64,000 nt of DNA from Candidatus Leptovillus affinis. GTDB taxonomy: Bacteria > Chloroflexota > Anaerolineae > Promineifilales > Promineifilaceae. Shown here piece by piece: positions 38,227-48,076 of the stretch. Within the stretch, counting starts at the first letter, position 1, and the number at the start of each line of letters is the position of its first letter. The position numbers and the translations under genes are program-made. The stretch covers positions 1 through 64,000 of the forward strand of contig JADIYP010000006.1 in NCBI GenBank assembly GCA_016705235.1. The letters run 5' to 3'. Below the pieces are notes generated by a model. That model ran no database searches and was not told where the DNA came from. It saw only the letters and a program-made list of their open reading frames with translations.

Positions 38227-40389
38227 ATGAAACGGTGGCAAAAAATTCTCGTGGCGGTGATTATCGCCCTCATTGCAATCGGGGTGGGGGTTCTGGCATA
38301 TGCTTATTGGCCGTATCAGGAAAATTTGGGGTATCTAACGGCCGTTAGCGACAACTACAACGTCACCATCCTGCGTGACACCTGGGGCGTGCCCCACATC
38401 TTTGGCGAAACCGATGCCGATGCCGCCTATGGGCTGGCCTACGCGCACGCCGAAGATGATTTCGACACCATCCAATTGGCCCTTGCTGCGGCCCGCGGGC
38501 AGCTTGGCACGATTGGCGGGGCGGCGTTAGCCCCCAACGATTTTTTGGTGCAGCTGCTGCGCATTCCCGAAGTTGTGCGGACAGGTTATCCGACCCTGGC
38601 TCCGGAAACCCGCGCTCTGGTGGAGGGTTACGCTGATGGCTTGAATTATTACGCCGCTTTGCACCAGGACGAGGCTTACCCTGGTTTGTTTCCTGTAACC
38701 GGGCAGGATGTTGTGGCCGGGTTTGTGCATAAAACGCCTTTCTTTTTTGGCGTAGAGGGGGTGATTGGCGATTTGTTTGGCGAGGAACGGCCGTTACCCG
38801 TCACTACTAAACAAACCAGCCAACTGCCTACGGCCGTGCGCTTTGGCTCCAACACCTTCGCTGTCAGCCCGGCCCGCAGCGCCAACGGCGAAACCTTTCT
38901 GGCCGTCAATTCGCACCAGCCCTGGAAAGGCCCGGTCACCTGGTACGAAGCCCACGTCCACAGCGAAGAAGGGTGGAATATGGTCGGCGGACTGTTCCCC
39001 GGCGCTCCCGTGGTACTCGTTGGCCACAACGAGAATTTAGGCTGGGGACTCACTGTCAACAGCCCTGATCTGGTAGATGTGTATGTGCTAGACATCAACC
39101 CGGACAATCCCAACCAGTACCGCTTTGACGGCGAATGGCGCGATCTCGAAGTGCGCAATGTGCCCATCCGGGTCAAGGTTTTCGGCCGATTCATTTGGAC
39201 CGTTAAAGAAGAAGCGCTCTGGTCGGTGTATGGTCCAACCGTGCGCCGGCCCCATGGCGTTTACGCGATCCGCTACGCCGGTTATGGCGAAGTGGGTCTG
39301 GTTGAACAATGGTACCGCATGAACAAAGCGACAAATTTTGAGGAATGGCAGACGGCGATGCGTGAGGGCGTGCTGCCCATGTTCAATGCCGGTTACGCCG
39401 ACAAAGAAGGCACCATTTACTACCTCTACAATGCCCTGCTGCCCATTCGCGCCGCAGGATACGATTGGGAGCAATACCTGCCCGGCGACACGTCTGAAAC
39501 TTTGTGGACCGATTACCTGCCATTTGACCAACTGCCCCAAGTTCTAAACCCGGCATCCGGCTTCATCCAAAACGGCAACAGTTCGCCATTCCAAACCACC
39601 ATCGGCCCGGAAAACCCCAATCCGGCTGATTTTTCGCCTACGCTGGGCATAGAAACCAGCATGTCCAATCGCGCCTTGCGGGCGCTGGAATTGTTTGGCG
39701 CTGATGAGTCCATCACCGCCGAAGATTTTTACACCTACAAATATGATATGGCTTATTCCGCCGAATCGGACATTGCCCGATATGTAGATATGATCGTGGC
39801 TGCGCCTGAATTGCAATCCGGCGACGCGGCCACGCAGCAAGCAGTCGCCTTGCTGAAAGAGTGGGATTTGCAGACCGATCCGGACAATCCGGCGGCGGCG
39901 TTGATGGTGCTGACGTTGAATTCTATCAACGACAACGGCCACATCAACCCGTCTAAATTGGTGGGGGCAGAGATTGACCCGGCGGTGGTGATAGCGGGGT
40001 TTCAGACGGCCGTTTCCACCCTGCAGGCACAGTTTGGCCGCGTAGACGTTCCCTGGTCGGAAGTTAACCGGCTGGTGCGCGGCGATACTGATTTAGGTCT
40101 GGGTGGCGCGCCGGATGTGTTACATGCGATTTATGGGGAGTTAGGGGAGGACGGCCGTTTTCAGGGCATCGCCGGCGACTCATATATCTTGCTCGTCAGG
40201 TGGGACGCCGATGGCAAGGTGTCGTCAGAAAGCATTCACCAATTCGGCAGCGCCACGCTCGATGAAACCTCACCCCATTTCGCTGATCAAGCGCCGTTGT
40301 TTGCCAACCGCGAATTAAAACCCGTCTGGATGGATGAAGCAGATATCAGAGCCAATTTGGAGCTTGAGTATGCCCCTGGCGACTATTAA
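38227..40389 (+). CDS. Penicillin acylase family amidohydrolase
   Basis: 720 residues. N-terminal hydrophobic segment (LVAVIIALIAIGVGVLAYAY) for export or anchoring. The Ntn-hydrolase precursor is autocleaved before Ser208 in RFGSNTFAVSP, the expected nucleophile of the beta chain; YNVTILRDTWGVPHIFGETD and ADAAYGLAYAHAEDDF are the alpha-chain landmarks, and VVLVGHNENLGWGLT a beta-chain one. Such enzymes hydrolyse amide bonds, including acyl-homoserine lactones, peptides or penicillins. Strong GAGGTG ribosome site. Substrate unknown. Confidence 0.92.
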   Translation: MKRWQKILVAVIIALIAIGVGVLAYAYWPYQENLGYLTAVSDNYNVTILRDTWGVPHIFGETDADAAYGLAYAHAEDDFDTIQLALAAARGQLGTIGGAALAPNDFLVQLLRIPEVVRTGYPTLAPETRALVEGYADGLNYYAALHQDEAYPGLFPVTGQDVVAGFVHKTPFFFGVEGVIGDLFGEERPLPVTTKQTSQLPTAVRFGSNTFAVSPARSANGETFLAVNSHQPWKGPVTWYEAHVHSEEGWNMVGGLFPGAPVVLVGHNENLGWGLTVNSPDLVDVYVLDINPDNPNQYRFDGEWRDLEVRNVPIRVKVFGRFIWTVKEEALWSVYGPTVRRPHGVYAIRYAGYGEVGLVEQWYRMNKATNFEEWQTAMREGVLPMFNAGYADKEGTIYYLYNALLPIRAAGYDWEQYLPGDTSETLWTDYLPFDQLPQVLNPASGFIQNGNSSPFQTTIGPENPNPADFSPTLGIETSMSNRALRALELFGADESITAEDFYTYKYDMAYSAESDIARYVDMIVAAPELQSGDAATQQAVALLKEWDLQTDPDNPAAALMVLTLNSINDNGHINPSKLVGAEIDPAVVIAGFQTAVSTLQAQFGRVDVPWSEVNRLVRGDTDLGLGGAPDVLHAIYGELGEDGRFQGIAGDSYILLVRWDADGKVSSESIHQFGSATLDETSPHFADQAPLFANRELKPVWMDEADIRANLELEYAPGDY

Positions 40390-40414
40390 AAAACCTTTGT
40401 GTTAGATTCACTGG

Positions 40415-40522
40415 CTACCAGTCTGTCGGAGAACCTCTTTTTGTAGCCGGGGTATCCTTACCCCGCCTCTGGAAGACGCGGTAAGAAACCGCGGCTACGG
40501 GGACTTTTCCAACAAACTGCTA
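40415..40522. repeat. Cloverleaf palindromic repeat, copy 4
   Basis: CAGTCTGTCGGAGAACCTC at the left and TTTTCCAACAAACTGCTAG at the right, with both inner hairpins. It sits directly past the penicillin acylase stop, in the reverse orientation to copy 3. Confidence 0.85.
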
Positions 40523-40526
40523 GCAG

Positions 40527-40671
40527 CAGACTGGAGATTGGTCCAATCTCCAACCTCTAGCCTCGTAGCCGCGGTATCCTTACCGCGTATTTTCCAGAAC
40601 GCGGTAGGGATACCGCGGCTACAAACTGATCTCCAGTCTCCTAAAGTCCAAACTTATTTTTGGACGAACCT
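40527..40671. repeat. Related palindromic repeat (copy 6)
   Basis: AGACTGGAGATTGG and GATCTCCAGTCT bound the core GTAGCCGCGGTATCCTTACC; the right tail TCCAAACTTATTTTTGGACG matches that of copy 5 at 22.8 kb. Its end touches the integrase stop codon. Together with copy 4 it fills the 280-bp gap after the penicillin acylase gene. Confidence 0.75.
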
Positions 40672-41832
40672 TTAGTAATTTAGCTCAATCCCCTCATTGG
40701 CGACTTCCGCCCGTTCGACGTACCGGCTGGGCGTCTGCATGTTGGTCCAGCCGCCGGCATCTCGCAGGGCAAACGGATTGCTGTTTTTGGCTGCCTGAGT
40801 GGCCCACGTGTGCCGCAAATCGTGCGGCGACAGCTCCCAAATCCCCAAAATATCCCGGCCCATTGCCTTGATGCGGCTGCCTATCGCTCGCACCGACATG
40901 ACTTCATCGGTTAATTTGCTATTTTTGCGACTACCTCGCAACAAAATACCGCTCTGACGCAGGTACGGCCGATAATCTTGCAGCGCCTGCGTGATGTCTG
41001 CCGACAGCTTGAGCCGATCTGTGGTGTCGGTTTTCTGGCGATAAACCACGACGCAGCCGGTATCGGCCAAATTTTCCACGCGCAATGCGGCGACTTCGCT
41101 GGCTCGCAGCCCTAAATCTAAAAACAAGCAGATCATCAGGCGGTCACGTATTCCCTGGGGGGTATTGGGGTGCTGGTTTTTGAGCTGGCTTGCTTGTTCG
41201 GGCGTTAGCACGATGGCGTCCTCTTTTTTGTGGCCGATGCGGGTCTGCTGCCGGTTGGCATTCATGCGCTTGCCTTCGGTACGGCCGTATCCCCGTACTT
41301 CCCGAATCAATGCATGGTCTGCCGGTGGAATCGCGCCGGATTTTGTCGCCAGCCGCGCATAAACCTTTATCGCCGAGAGCCGGTTGTTGACGCTGGCGAT
41401 GCTGTAACCCTGGTTGAGCAACCATTTGACATAACCTTCTACCAATCCCCAGGTGACGCCCGCCCAGGCAGCAGGGGAGTTCTGGAAGAAATACGCCGCC
41501 CAGACATGGGGTAAATCGACATTTTGCGCGGCTGCGTAATCGGCGAGGGCTTCGTGTTCTTTGTCTGTGTAAAAGCCGGCGGCCCAGGTGGCGGCCAGTG
41601 GCAGCAGGCCTACAGCCGCGCCGATTTTGTCCAGGTATTGTACCCAAAGCAGTAATGCGGCTGTTTGCGTGCGAATGGTTTTCGCGGAGCGGCGTTGTTG
41701 GTAATCAATGAAACTATAGTTTGCGGCAGCTTGATTAGCCGCTGCGCCAATCTGGGCGACCGAATTCGCCGGACCGCCCAGGGGTTCCAGTTCATTTGCT
41801 CGATGACGTACTGGTTCTAGTTGTTTTGCCAT
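40672..41832 (-). CDS. Tyrosine recombinase / integrase
   Basis: About 386 residues from ATG at 41832, preferred to an upstream frame that would begin within the promoter. N-terminal SAM-like domain (about 60-190), catalytic domain with Arg in LDLGLRASEVAALR, HDLRHTWATQAAK (His, Arg), a GGW box and the tyrosine nucleophile in SRYVERAEV. Family members cut and rejoin DNA at specific sites. No attachment sites, cargo or phage genes were seen around it, so it may be a XerC-like or stranded mobile-element enzyme. It has its own promoter and operator-like palindrome. Confidence 0.87.
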   Translation of the reverse strand: MAKQLEPVRHRANELEPLGGPANSVAQIGAAANQAAANYSFIDYQQRRSAKTIRTQTAALLLWVQYLDKIGAAVGLLPLAATWAAGFYTDKEHEALADYAAAQNVDLPHVWAAYFFQNSPAAWAGVTWGLVEGYVKWLLNQGYSIASVNNRLSAIKVYARLATKSGAIPPADHALIREVRGYGRTEGKRMNANRQQTRIGHKKEDAIVLTPEQASQLKNQHPNTPQGIRDRLMICLFLDLGLRASEVAALRVENLADTGCVVVYRQKTDTTDRLKLSADITQALQDYRPYLRQSGILLRGSRKNSKLTDEVMSVRAIGSRIKAMGRDILGIWELSPHDLRHTWATQAAKNSNPFALRDAGGWTNMQTPSRYVERAEVANEGIELNY

Positions 41833-41841
41833 AGTGCCTGT

Positions 41842-41895
41842 AGTATACCCGAAAATCAATATAGATACCAATAATGCTTACATATCGGTATCTAT
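41842..41895 (-). promoter_or_regulatory. Integrase promoter with overlapping palindrome
   Basis: Minus-strand -35 TTGGTA (41866-41871) and -10 TATACT (41842-41847) are 18 bp apart, just upstream of the integrase ATG. The -35 overlaps one arm of a 9-bp inverted repeat, ATAGATACC (41861-41869) and GGTATCTAT (41887-41895), arms 17 bp apart. A dimer bound here would block transcription. Confidence 0.6.
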
Positions 41896-41930
41896 TAATT
41901 GACAAGAAAAAGCACAACACCAGGGTGATA

Positions 41931-41965
41931 AAAAAGCCCTGCACGGCCGTGCAGGGCTTTTTTTT
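41931..41965. terminator. Bidirectional terminator centred on ACGGCCGT
   Basis: A perfect 22-bp palindrome at 41936-41957, with arms GCCCTGCACGG and CCGTGCAGGGC, is flanked by AAAAA and eight T residues. It terminates the minus-strand fusion-lipoprotein gene and insulates the integrase promoter. Confidence 0.9.
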
Positions 41966-41986
41966 AACGGTCAATCACTGCGCCGG

Positions 41987-44545
41987 TTACCGCGGCGTAG
42001 CTGCGCGGGTAAATGCCAGCACATTCATGCTGCCGCTGTTGAAAATGGTCAGACCAGAGGCCGATATATTATACGTCGCAGCCGATTGGAACAGAGTCAA
42101 AAACTGCTGTTCGATCTGCATGGTGTCTGGGTCGCAGGAAATGCTCGTACCCACCAATGGCCCGACGGTGAGGGTGTTGCCGACGGCCGTGTAGTTTCCG
42201 CTGTAGGTATTGCAGCCGCTGCTGCCGTTGACACGGCCGTTGTCGTCGAAGACGGCCGTTATGGCCAGACCGGGCGGCACAATCTGGTTCATATTCATGT
42301 TTGCCAACGTCCAGTTAACCCCAACCAGCGGCGACCGGGTTGGCGTGGGCGGCACGCTGGCCGAAACAACCACCGTTTGGTCGCGGGTAACAGTTTGCCC
42401 ATTCCCCGACGCTTCCAGGCGATACGCATACGTTCCGGCCTGGCTCAGGCAGTCCGGGAACGCGCCGCTGAAGGACGCGCCGTCAATGATGCGTGAACCA
42501 TCGCGCAGGATGTTAACATGGCTCGCGCCGCCGCTAACGGCCCAGGTCACATTCACGCACTGCCCGGCCGTGATCTGGCCCGGGCTGACAATAAAGGAAT
42601 TGATGATTGGCGGCTGCGGTGTGGCTGTGGGGATGATTGGCGGCGTGGCTGTAGGCGGTTGAGGCGTCGGCTGCGCCGTTGGCTGAACAATGGTGACATC
42701 GCGTTGATCGCGGTTGGTGCCACCAGGCCCGATGGCTTCGATTGTGTAAGGGATGCGGCCAACTCCTGGCGGGCAGTCGCTTGTCGAACCGCTGATTGGC
42801 GCGCCATCCCAAACCGGGTTGCCACCGCGTAAAATGCGCACGCTGCTCACATTGCCAGAAACCTGCCAGGCAATAGACACGCATTGACCAGTGTTAATTT
42901 GATTTGGGTCAACCGTAAAACGGTTAATTGTTGGCGCGCCCGGCAACTGCTCGACAAAGATGGTGAGTTGGCGAATTTCAAAGGTATTGTCTCGCCTCAG
43001 AACGCGCAGCTCGTAGGTTGTTGTCTGCGCCGGGCATTGCACGCTGGTACCTTGCCCCGTCACGCCGAAATCAGGCCAGTTTGCTCCTTGTGGGTAGAAG
43101 AAAACGGCCTGGATATTGTTGACGCTCCAAGAGAAGGTAACGCATTCTCCAGCCCGGATATTGTTGCGATTAACAGTAAAGCTGATGTCTGGCGCGGGTG
43201 TTTGCGTGGCGATGGGCGTAGCCGTCGGCGCGCCGACAACCTCGATGCCCACCCAGACGCGGTTCCCAAACAGGAGGCCCGTAGGTCCGCGCATGGTCCA
43301 GAACCCTTGATAGATGCCTGGGGCAAGCGGTGAAACCAGGTCTACGGAGACATCATAGGTTTGACCGGGGGCGACCTGGCCTTGAATCGGCCGGGGCATG
43401 CCACCCATGCGCGCGGCTGGCGTGTTGCCATTCACATAGACAAATGTGTAGGTGCTGTCCCAGGTGCAGGTGCCGCTGTTAAGGATTCGCCAACCTTTTT
43501 GGAACGGCTGCCCAGGGGCGAATTGGGGCGGGTTGGTCATATTTTGGTCATCGAAATTTAAATCTTGAATGAAAGTCATGCCATCGCGGCAGGCGGGAGC
43601 GGGCGGTGGGACGGGTGTGGGCTGTGGGCTGGGATCTGGCGTGGGGATGGGGATTACTTCGGCGGCATCCAGGTCAAGGTAGTCGGCGGCTAATTCGGCG
43701 AGACGGCCGTTGTTTTGCAAAGTAATCAGCGCTTCATTCAGTTTACTTTGTAAGGCTGTGGCGCCGGGGGCGATTGCAATGGCGTATCGTTCCCGGTTTA
43801 ACCCCTGCCCTACCAATTCAATATCATCGAAGGCGTTAAGCGCTACTTTGGCCGGCAGCAGGTCGCCGATGATGATGTCTAATCGGTTCTGCCGCAAATC
43901 GCGTAGGGCATCGTCAGCCTGTAAGTAAACAAACAGGTTGGATTCGCTCATTTTTTCCGTGGCGATAAGTTCGTCTTGAATCCAGTCGGCAAAGGCAGAC
44001 CCGCGCTGAACGCCTACTCGCAAATTGACTATTTGCTCAGGAGTGGTGATGGGCTGCATCTGCATCCACTTTTGCGCCAGGATGCCATCTTCGCTGACAT
44101 AGTAGACGTTGGAAAAATCAATAATGGCTTCCCGGGCGTCGGTGACGGAAATGGCGGAAACGGCCGTATCAATCTGCCCCAGCATTAAAGCATCGCCCAA
44201 ACCATCAAAGGCCATGTCGTTAATTTCGACATCGACGCCAAGGAGGTCGCCAATTTCGTTGATCAGGGCGACGTCGTAGCCAGTTTGTTCAAAATCTTCG
44301 GTGTAAAATTCAAATGGAGGATAGTCGAATGAGGCGCCAACGACGAGTTTGCCCGCTTTTTCGACGTCTGTCCATGATGTGTCGCCCGTTTCCGGTGCGG
44401 TAGGTATGACGGTTGGCGGCACTTCGGCCGTCGGTGCGATTGTTGGCACGGGGTCTGAGCCTGAACAACCTGCCAACAAGAGGCTGACGGCCGTAAGCAC
44501 GCTTATTACAACAAGCCAAAAGAAATTCCCTCGTTTTATTACCAT
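41987..44545 (-). CDS. Lipoprotein fusion: SBP_bac_3 + NBR1-Ig-like + Ig-like repeats + META
   Basis: 852 residues. Lipobox LLLAGC near residue 26. Residues about 55-285 are an extracytoplasmic amino-acid-type binding domain (FDYPPFEFYTEDFEQTGYDV, ELAADYLDLDAAE). Then a Trp-rich NBR1-Ig-like domain (about 315-435, WRILNSGTCTWDSTY, GFWTMRGPTG), three Ig-like segments separated by Pro/Thr linkers, and a C-terminal META/HslJ-like domain (about 755-850, NGRVNGSSGCNTYSGNY). Binding proteins normally stop after the first domain and work with a permease; none is adjacent. It may be a surface sensor or adhesin. Domain boundaries are approximate. Confidence 0.8.
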   Translation of the reverse strand: MVIKRGNFFWLVVISVLTAVSLLLAGCSGSDPVPTIAPTAEVPPTVIPTAPETGDTSWTDVEKAGKLVVGASFDYPPFEFYTEDFEQTGYDVALINEIGDLLGVDVEINDMAFDGLGDALMLGQIDTAVSAISVTDAREAIIDFSNVYYVSEDGILAQKWMQMQPITTPEQIVNLRVGVQRGSAFADWIQDELIATEKMSESNLFVYLQADDALRDLRQNRLDIIIGDLLPAKVALNAFDDIELVGQGLNRERYAIAIAPGATALQSKLNEALITLQNNGRLAELAADYLDLDAAEVIPIPTPDPSPQPTPVPPPAPACRDGMTFIQDLNFDDQNMTNPPQFAPGQPFQKGWRILNSGTCTWDSTYTFVYVNGNTPAARMGGMPRPIQGQVAPGQTYDVSVDLVSPLAPGIYQGFWTMRGPTGLLFGNRVWVGIEVVGAPTATPIATQTPAPDISFTVNRNNIRAGECVTFSWSVNNIQAVFFYPQGANWPDFGVTGQGTSVQCPAQTTTYELRVLRRDNTFEIRQLTIFVEQLPGAPTINRFTVDPNQINTGQCVSIAWQVSGNVSSVRILRGGNPVWDGAPISGSTSDCPPGVGRIPYTIEAIGPGGTNRDQRDVTIVQPTAQPTPQPPTATPPIIPTATPQPPIINSFIVSPGQITAGQCVNVTWAVSGGASHVNILRDGSRIIDGASFSGAFPDCLSQAGTYAYRLEASGNGQTVTRDQTVVVSASVPPTPTRSPLVGVNWTLANMNMNQIVPPGLAITAVFDDNGRVNGSSGCNTYSGNYTAVGNTLTVGPLVGTSISCDPDTMQIEQQFLTLFQSAATYNISASGLTIFNSGSMNVLAFTRAATPR

Positions 44546-44846
44546 ATCTCCTCCAATTCTAGTGAATTTTCTTGTCTAGCGTCTAGGCAAGTTAGAACAA
44601 CCAACTTCGTGTAAGACTACGCCCACCATACAAAAAGCCCCGCATACGACAAACCAATTATATGAGTAAATAGGCCTGATACAAGACTCGACCTCCCATT
44701 GGATGCAGCAGGGTTTCAAGAAATTGTCCAACTTTGACTGTTCTCCGTTGACGGCAGTTTGAATGTTGATAAAATGATGCTATTGGATTGGCTTTTGTTC
44801 TACGTGCAAATCTAGCATGCAATCTTATTCAATAACTCGTTTTTCT

Positions 44847-44852
44847 TATAAT
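44847..44852 (+). promoter_or_regulatory. Possible -10 for the M20/AbgT/MFS operon
   Basis: TATAAT lies about 50 bp before the M20 gene start, with a weak -35 (TTATTC) 16 bp upstream. The rest of the 357-bp divergent gap shows only a spaced inverted repeat (CTTGTCTAG / CTAGGCAAG near 44575). Confidence 0.4.
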
Positions 44853-44902
44853 CATGTGCTCCGAGAATCTAAAAACCTCTATCAGATAGGAGAAAATCAG
44901 CT

Positions 44903-46291
44903 ATGAAGACGTCAAGCGATTCTGCGCGAGATTACTCGCGCGCGCATGCTGAAGGGTTCCGAAAGGATCTTCACGATTTTTTGCGTATTCCCAGCGTCAG
45001 CACAGATCCAGCTCATGCGGCTGATATGCAGCGTGCGGCCGTCTGGTTGGTGGACCACATGCGCGGACTGGGGTTAGAAAATGTTCAGGTTATGCCCACT
45101 GCGGGGCACCCGGTTGCCTATGGCGAATGGCTAGGCGCCGGCCCTGACAAGCCAACCGTTCTGGTGTACGGTCATTATGATGTGGTTCCGGCCGAAATGG
45201 CGGATGGCTGGCTTACCCCGCCTTTTGAACCGGTAGAAAAAGATGGCAAAATCTATGCTCGCGGCGCGACCGACGACAAAGGGCAGTTGTTCATACACGT
45301 AAAAGCCCTCGAATCCTACTTGAGAACAGCAGGGACGGCGCCGGTAAATGTAAAGTTTTTCATCGAAGGCGAAGAAGAAGTCTCTTCCCCTAATCTTGTC
45401 CCTTTCATTAAAGAACATCTCGATCTTCTCCGGGCTGATGTGTGCATTATTAGCGACACATCTATGCGTACCATAGACGAGCCATCCGTCCTCCACAGTC
45501 TTCGCGGTATGACTTACCTGGAAATCGAAGTTTTTGGACCCACCGATGATTTACACAGCGGCTTGTGGGGGGGCGCAGTCCATAATCCCGCTCTCGCCTT
45601 AGTGGAAATCCTTGGCAAACTCTACAATCCGGACAATACCATTGCGGTGCCTGGTTTTTACGATGATGTTGTAGCCCTGACGGCCGAAGAACGCGCCATG
45701 ATCGCCAAAACCGATCTCACCGAAGAACAATTTAGGCAGTCAACTGGGATTCCCGCTCTCTGGGGTGACACCGAGTACAGCATTCGCGAGCGAATTTCAG
45801 CTCGCCCCACATTGGACATCAATGGTTTATGGAGCGGTTGGGCTGGGCCTGGGCCAAAAACCATTGTGCCGGCTAAGGCTGGAGCCAAGCTTAGTTCACG
45901 CCTTGTTGGCAATCAGGACCCGCACAAAATCTACGAACACATAAAACGCTATATCGAATCTATTGCCCCGCCCACTGTGACCGTTAGCGTAAAGTTAATC
46001 ACCACCGGCAAGCCGGCGCTATTTTCTTTCGATATTCCCGAAATGCAGGCAGCTTCTCGCGCATATGAGCGGGCATGGGGCGCAAAGCCATTGTTCACTC
46101 GCGGCGGGGGCAGCATTCCTGTAGTGGCTGAAATAGCTGACCTGATGGGCATTCCGGTTGTTATGATGGGGTATGGTCTGGATGACGATGGGCTGCATTC
46201 TCCCAATGAGCGTTTTAGCATTGAGATGTTTCACCGTGGCGTCGAGACCGCAATTGTTTACCTTGAAGAATTGGCATTGCTGGCGTTATAG
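44903..46291 (+). CDS. M20 family zinc dipeptidase/carboxypeptidase
   Basis: 462 residues. Metal-ligand motifs: YGHYDVVPAE, RGATDDKGQLF and FIEGEEEVSSPN (bridging Asp and general-base Glu). LHSGLWGG and GDDGLHSPNERFS are later family landmarks. No signal peptide, so cytoplasmic; it would hydrolyse dipeptides. It lies upstream of an AbgT transporter and an MFS exporter, fitting uptake and cleavage of an amidated substrate such as p-aminobenzoyl-glutamate. Confidence 0.92.
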   Translation: MKTSSDSARDYSRAHAEGFRKDLHDFLRIPSVSTDPAHAADMQRAAVWLVDHMRGLGLENVQVMPTAGHPVAYGEWLGAGPDKPTVLVYGHYDVVPAEMADGWLTPPFEPVEKDGKIYARGATDDKGQLFIHVKALESYLRTAGTAPVNVKFFIEGEEEVSSPNLVPFIKEHLDLLRADVCIISDTSMRTIDEPSVLHSLRGMTYLEIEVFGPTDDLHSGLWGGAVHNPALALVEILGKLYNPDNTIAVPGFYDDVVALTAEERAMIAKTDLTEEQFRQSTGIPALWGDTEYSIRERISARPTLDINGLWSGWAGPGPKTIVPAKAGAKLSSRLVGNQDPHKIYEHIKRYIESIAPPTVTVSVKLITTGKPALFSFDIPEMQAASRAYERAWGAKPLFTRGGGSIPVVAEIADLMGIPVVMMGYGLDDDGLHSPNERFSIEMFHRGVETAIVYLEELALLAL

Positions 46292-46398
46292 CGATGCATC
46301 ATGGGCATAAAGCAATAGAATTGTTGGGTGCGTGGTGGGGAAATTGTGGCCTAAGTTTATTGGCTGCCCACGCTCCCAAATAAGGCACAGGAGAAAAA

Positions 46399-48054
46399 AT
46401 GACAAAAGGTAACGGAGAAACGGCCGTGAGCGAAAAAAAACCACTCGCTCAAAAAATGTTGGATGGCATTGAACGCGTCGGCAACAAGGTTCCCCATCCA
46501 GTACTCATGTTTTTGTACCTGATCATCATCGTGATGGCGCTTTCCCACATTCTCTATTTAATGGATGTTAGCGTAACCGAAGATATTGCCGTCCCCGTCG
46601 AGGTTCAAACCGAAGGAGCTTATTACACAGACTCCACTGAACCCGGGCAACTCTTGCCCACAGAACCTTACGATGCCCAATTTGAGATAAAACAACAGAC
46701 CATTGCCATAAAAAGCCTCCTTTCCGTTGAAGGACTGCGCTTCATCTTTACCTCATTTGTATCAAATTTCGCCAGCTTCAGCGTCGTCGCTGTTATTTTG
46801 GTTGCCATGGTTGGTGTGGGCGTGGCTGAAGAGTCAGGGCTGATGGGCGCGTTGATACGTAAAACAGTTAAAGTGACCCCGCGCCAACTCATCACGTTCA
46901 TCCTCGTTTTTGTTGGGGTGCTATCGAGTGTGGCCACAGACGCAGGCTATTTGATTTTGATTCCGCTAGGCGCAATTGCCTTCCTAAGCCTCGGCCGACA
47001 TCCCCTTGCTGGCGTGGCGGCCGCTTTTGGCGGGGTCAGCGCCGTCTTTGCCGTCAATATTCTCATTGCCCCGATAGATGGGATGCTGACAGAAATAACC
47101 AACGAGGCAATCAACCTGGCTGGCGGCCAACCGATTACCATTGTCGCCAATTATTACTTTGCGGTTGCCTCTACCATAATCCTGAGCATTGTCGCGGCCG
47201 TCATCACCGACCGAATCATTGAGCCTCGATTAGGTGCATACCACCCATCAGACGACGCGCCAGCAGAAGAAGTGCAGGACGCCAAAGCAATCGCTGCCGA
47301 AACGAAAGGGCTACGATATGCCCTCTACGCCTTTCTTGGAATGCTAGCCCTGGTACTGCTGCTAACTCTGCCGTCCGGTGCGCCGCTGCGCGATCCGGCC
47401 ACAGGCGCAATTATTGGCAACACGCCCTTCATGGCCAGCCTGATTTTCATCATTACGCTCTTTTTCTTGCTGGCGGGGATCGGCTATGGGCTGGGAGCCA
47501 AAACAATTACGAGCAGCGCGGATGTCATTAAGGGGGTTACCAAGACTTTTGCCTCCTTAGCCGGCCTGATCTTCATGCTGCTTATGATCAGCCAGTTTAT
47601 TGCCTTTTTCAACTTCAGTAACATGCCACAGGTTGTGGCAATTTGGATGGCCGACGCGTTGGAACAAGCCAATATCGGGGCGCTTCCTTTGTTAGTTGGC
47701 TTCATTCTGGTAATCATGCTCCTTAACTTCATCATCCCCAACGTGATTCCGAAATGGGCTATCTTTGCGCCTATTTTTATTCCAGTATTCCTTCGATTAA
47801 ATGTAGCTCCCCAGACAGTTCTGGCCGCTTATCGCGTTGGCGATTCGCCCACAAACATCATTACTCCGCTGATGGTTTATCTCCCCTTTGTCCTTACTGT
47901 CGTGCAGCGGTATCAAAAAGACGCAGGCATAGGTACCGTTATTGCGTTGATGCTGCCCTATACATTGGTTATTTCCATTGTGTGGATACTGCTTTTTGTT
48001 GTTTGGTTTGCGTTAGGAATTCCTTTAGGGCCTGGCTACCCGGTGGGTTTTTAA
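46399..48054 (+). CDS. AbgT family transporter
   Basis: 551 residues with roughly 12 membrane segments; the N-terminal segment LAQKMLDGIERVGNKVPHPV with the following LMFLYLIIIVMALSHIL is typical of AbgT. Members move p-aminobenzoyl-glutamate or sulfonamides using ion gradients. An exposed loop (about 60-100) is richer in charged residues. ACAGGAGAAAAA precedes the ATG. Co-transcribed with the M20 peptidase upstream and the MFS gene 22 bp downstream. Confidence 0.9.
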   Translation: MTKGNGETAVSEKKPLAQKMLDGIERVGNKVPHPVLMFLYLIIIVMALSHILYLMDVSVTEDIAVPVEVQTEGAYYTDSTEPGQLLPTEPYDAQFEIKQQTIAIKSLLSVEGLRFIFTSFVSNFASFSVVAVILVAMVGVGVAEESGLMGALIRKTVKVTPRQLITFILVFVGVLSSVATDAGYLILIPLGAIAFLSLGRHPLAGVAAAFGGVSAVFAVNILIAPIDGMLTEITNEAINLAGGQPITIVANYYFAVASTIILSIVAAVITDRIIEPRLGAYHPSDDAPAEEVQDAKAIAAETKGLRYALYAFLGMLALVLLLTLPSGAPLRDPATGAIIGNTPFMASLIFIITLFFLLAGIGYGLGAKTITSSADVIKGVTKTFASLAGLIFMLLMISQFIAFFNFSNMPQVVAIWMADALEQANIGALPLLVGFILVIMLLNFIIPNVIPKWAIFAPIFIPVFLRLNVAPQTVLAAYRVGDSPTNIITPLMVYLPFVLTVVQRYQKDAGIGTVIALMLPYTLVISIVWILLFVVWFALGIPLGPGYPVGF

Positions 48055-48076
48055 TGCTCCTGAATTCGATAAACTT

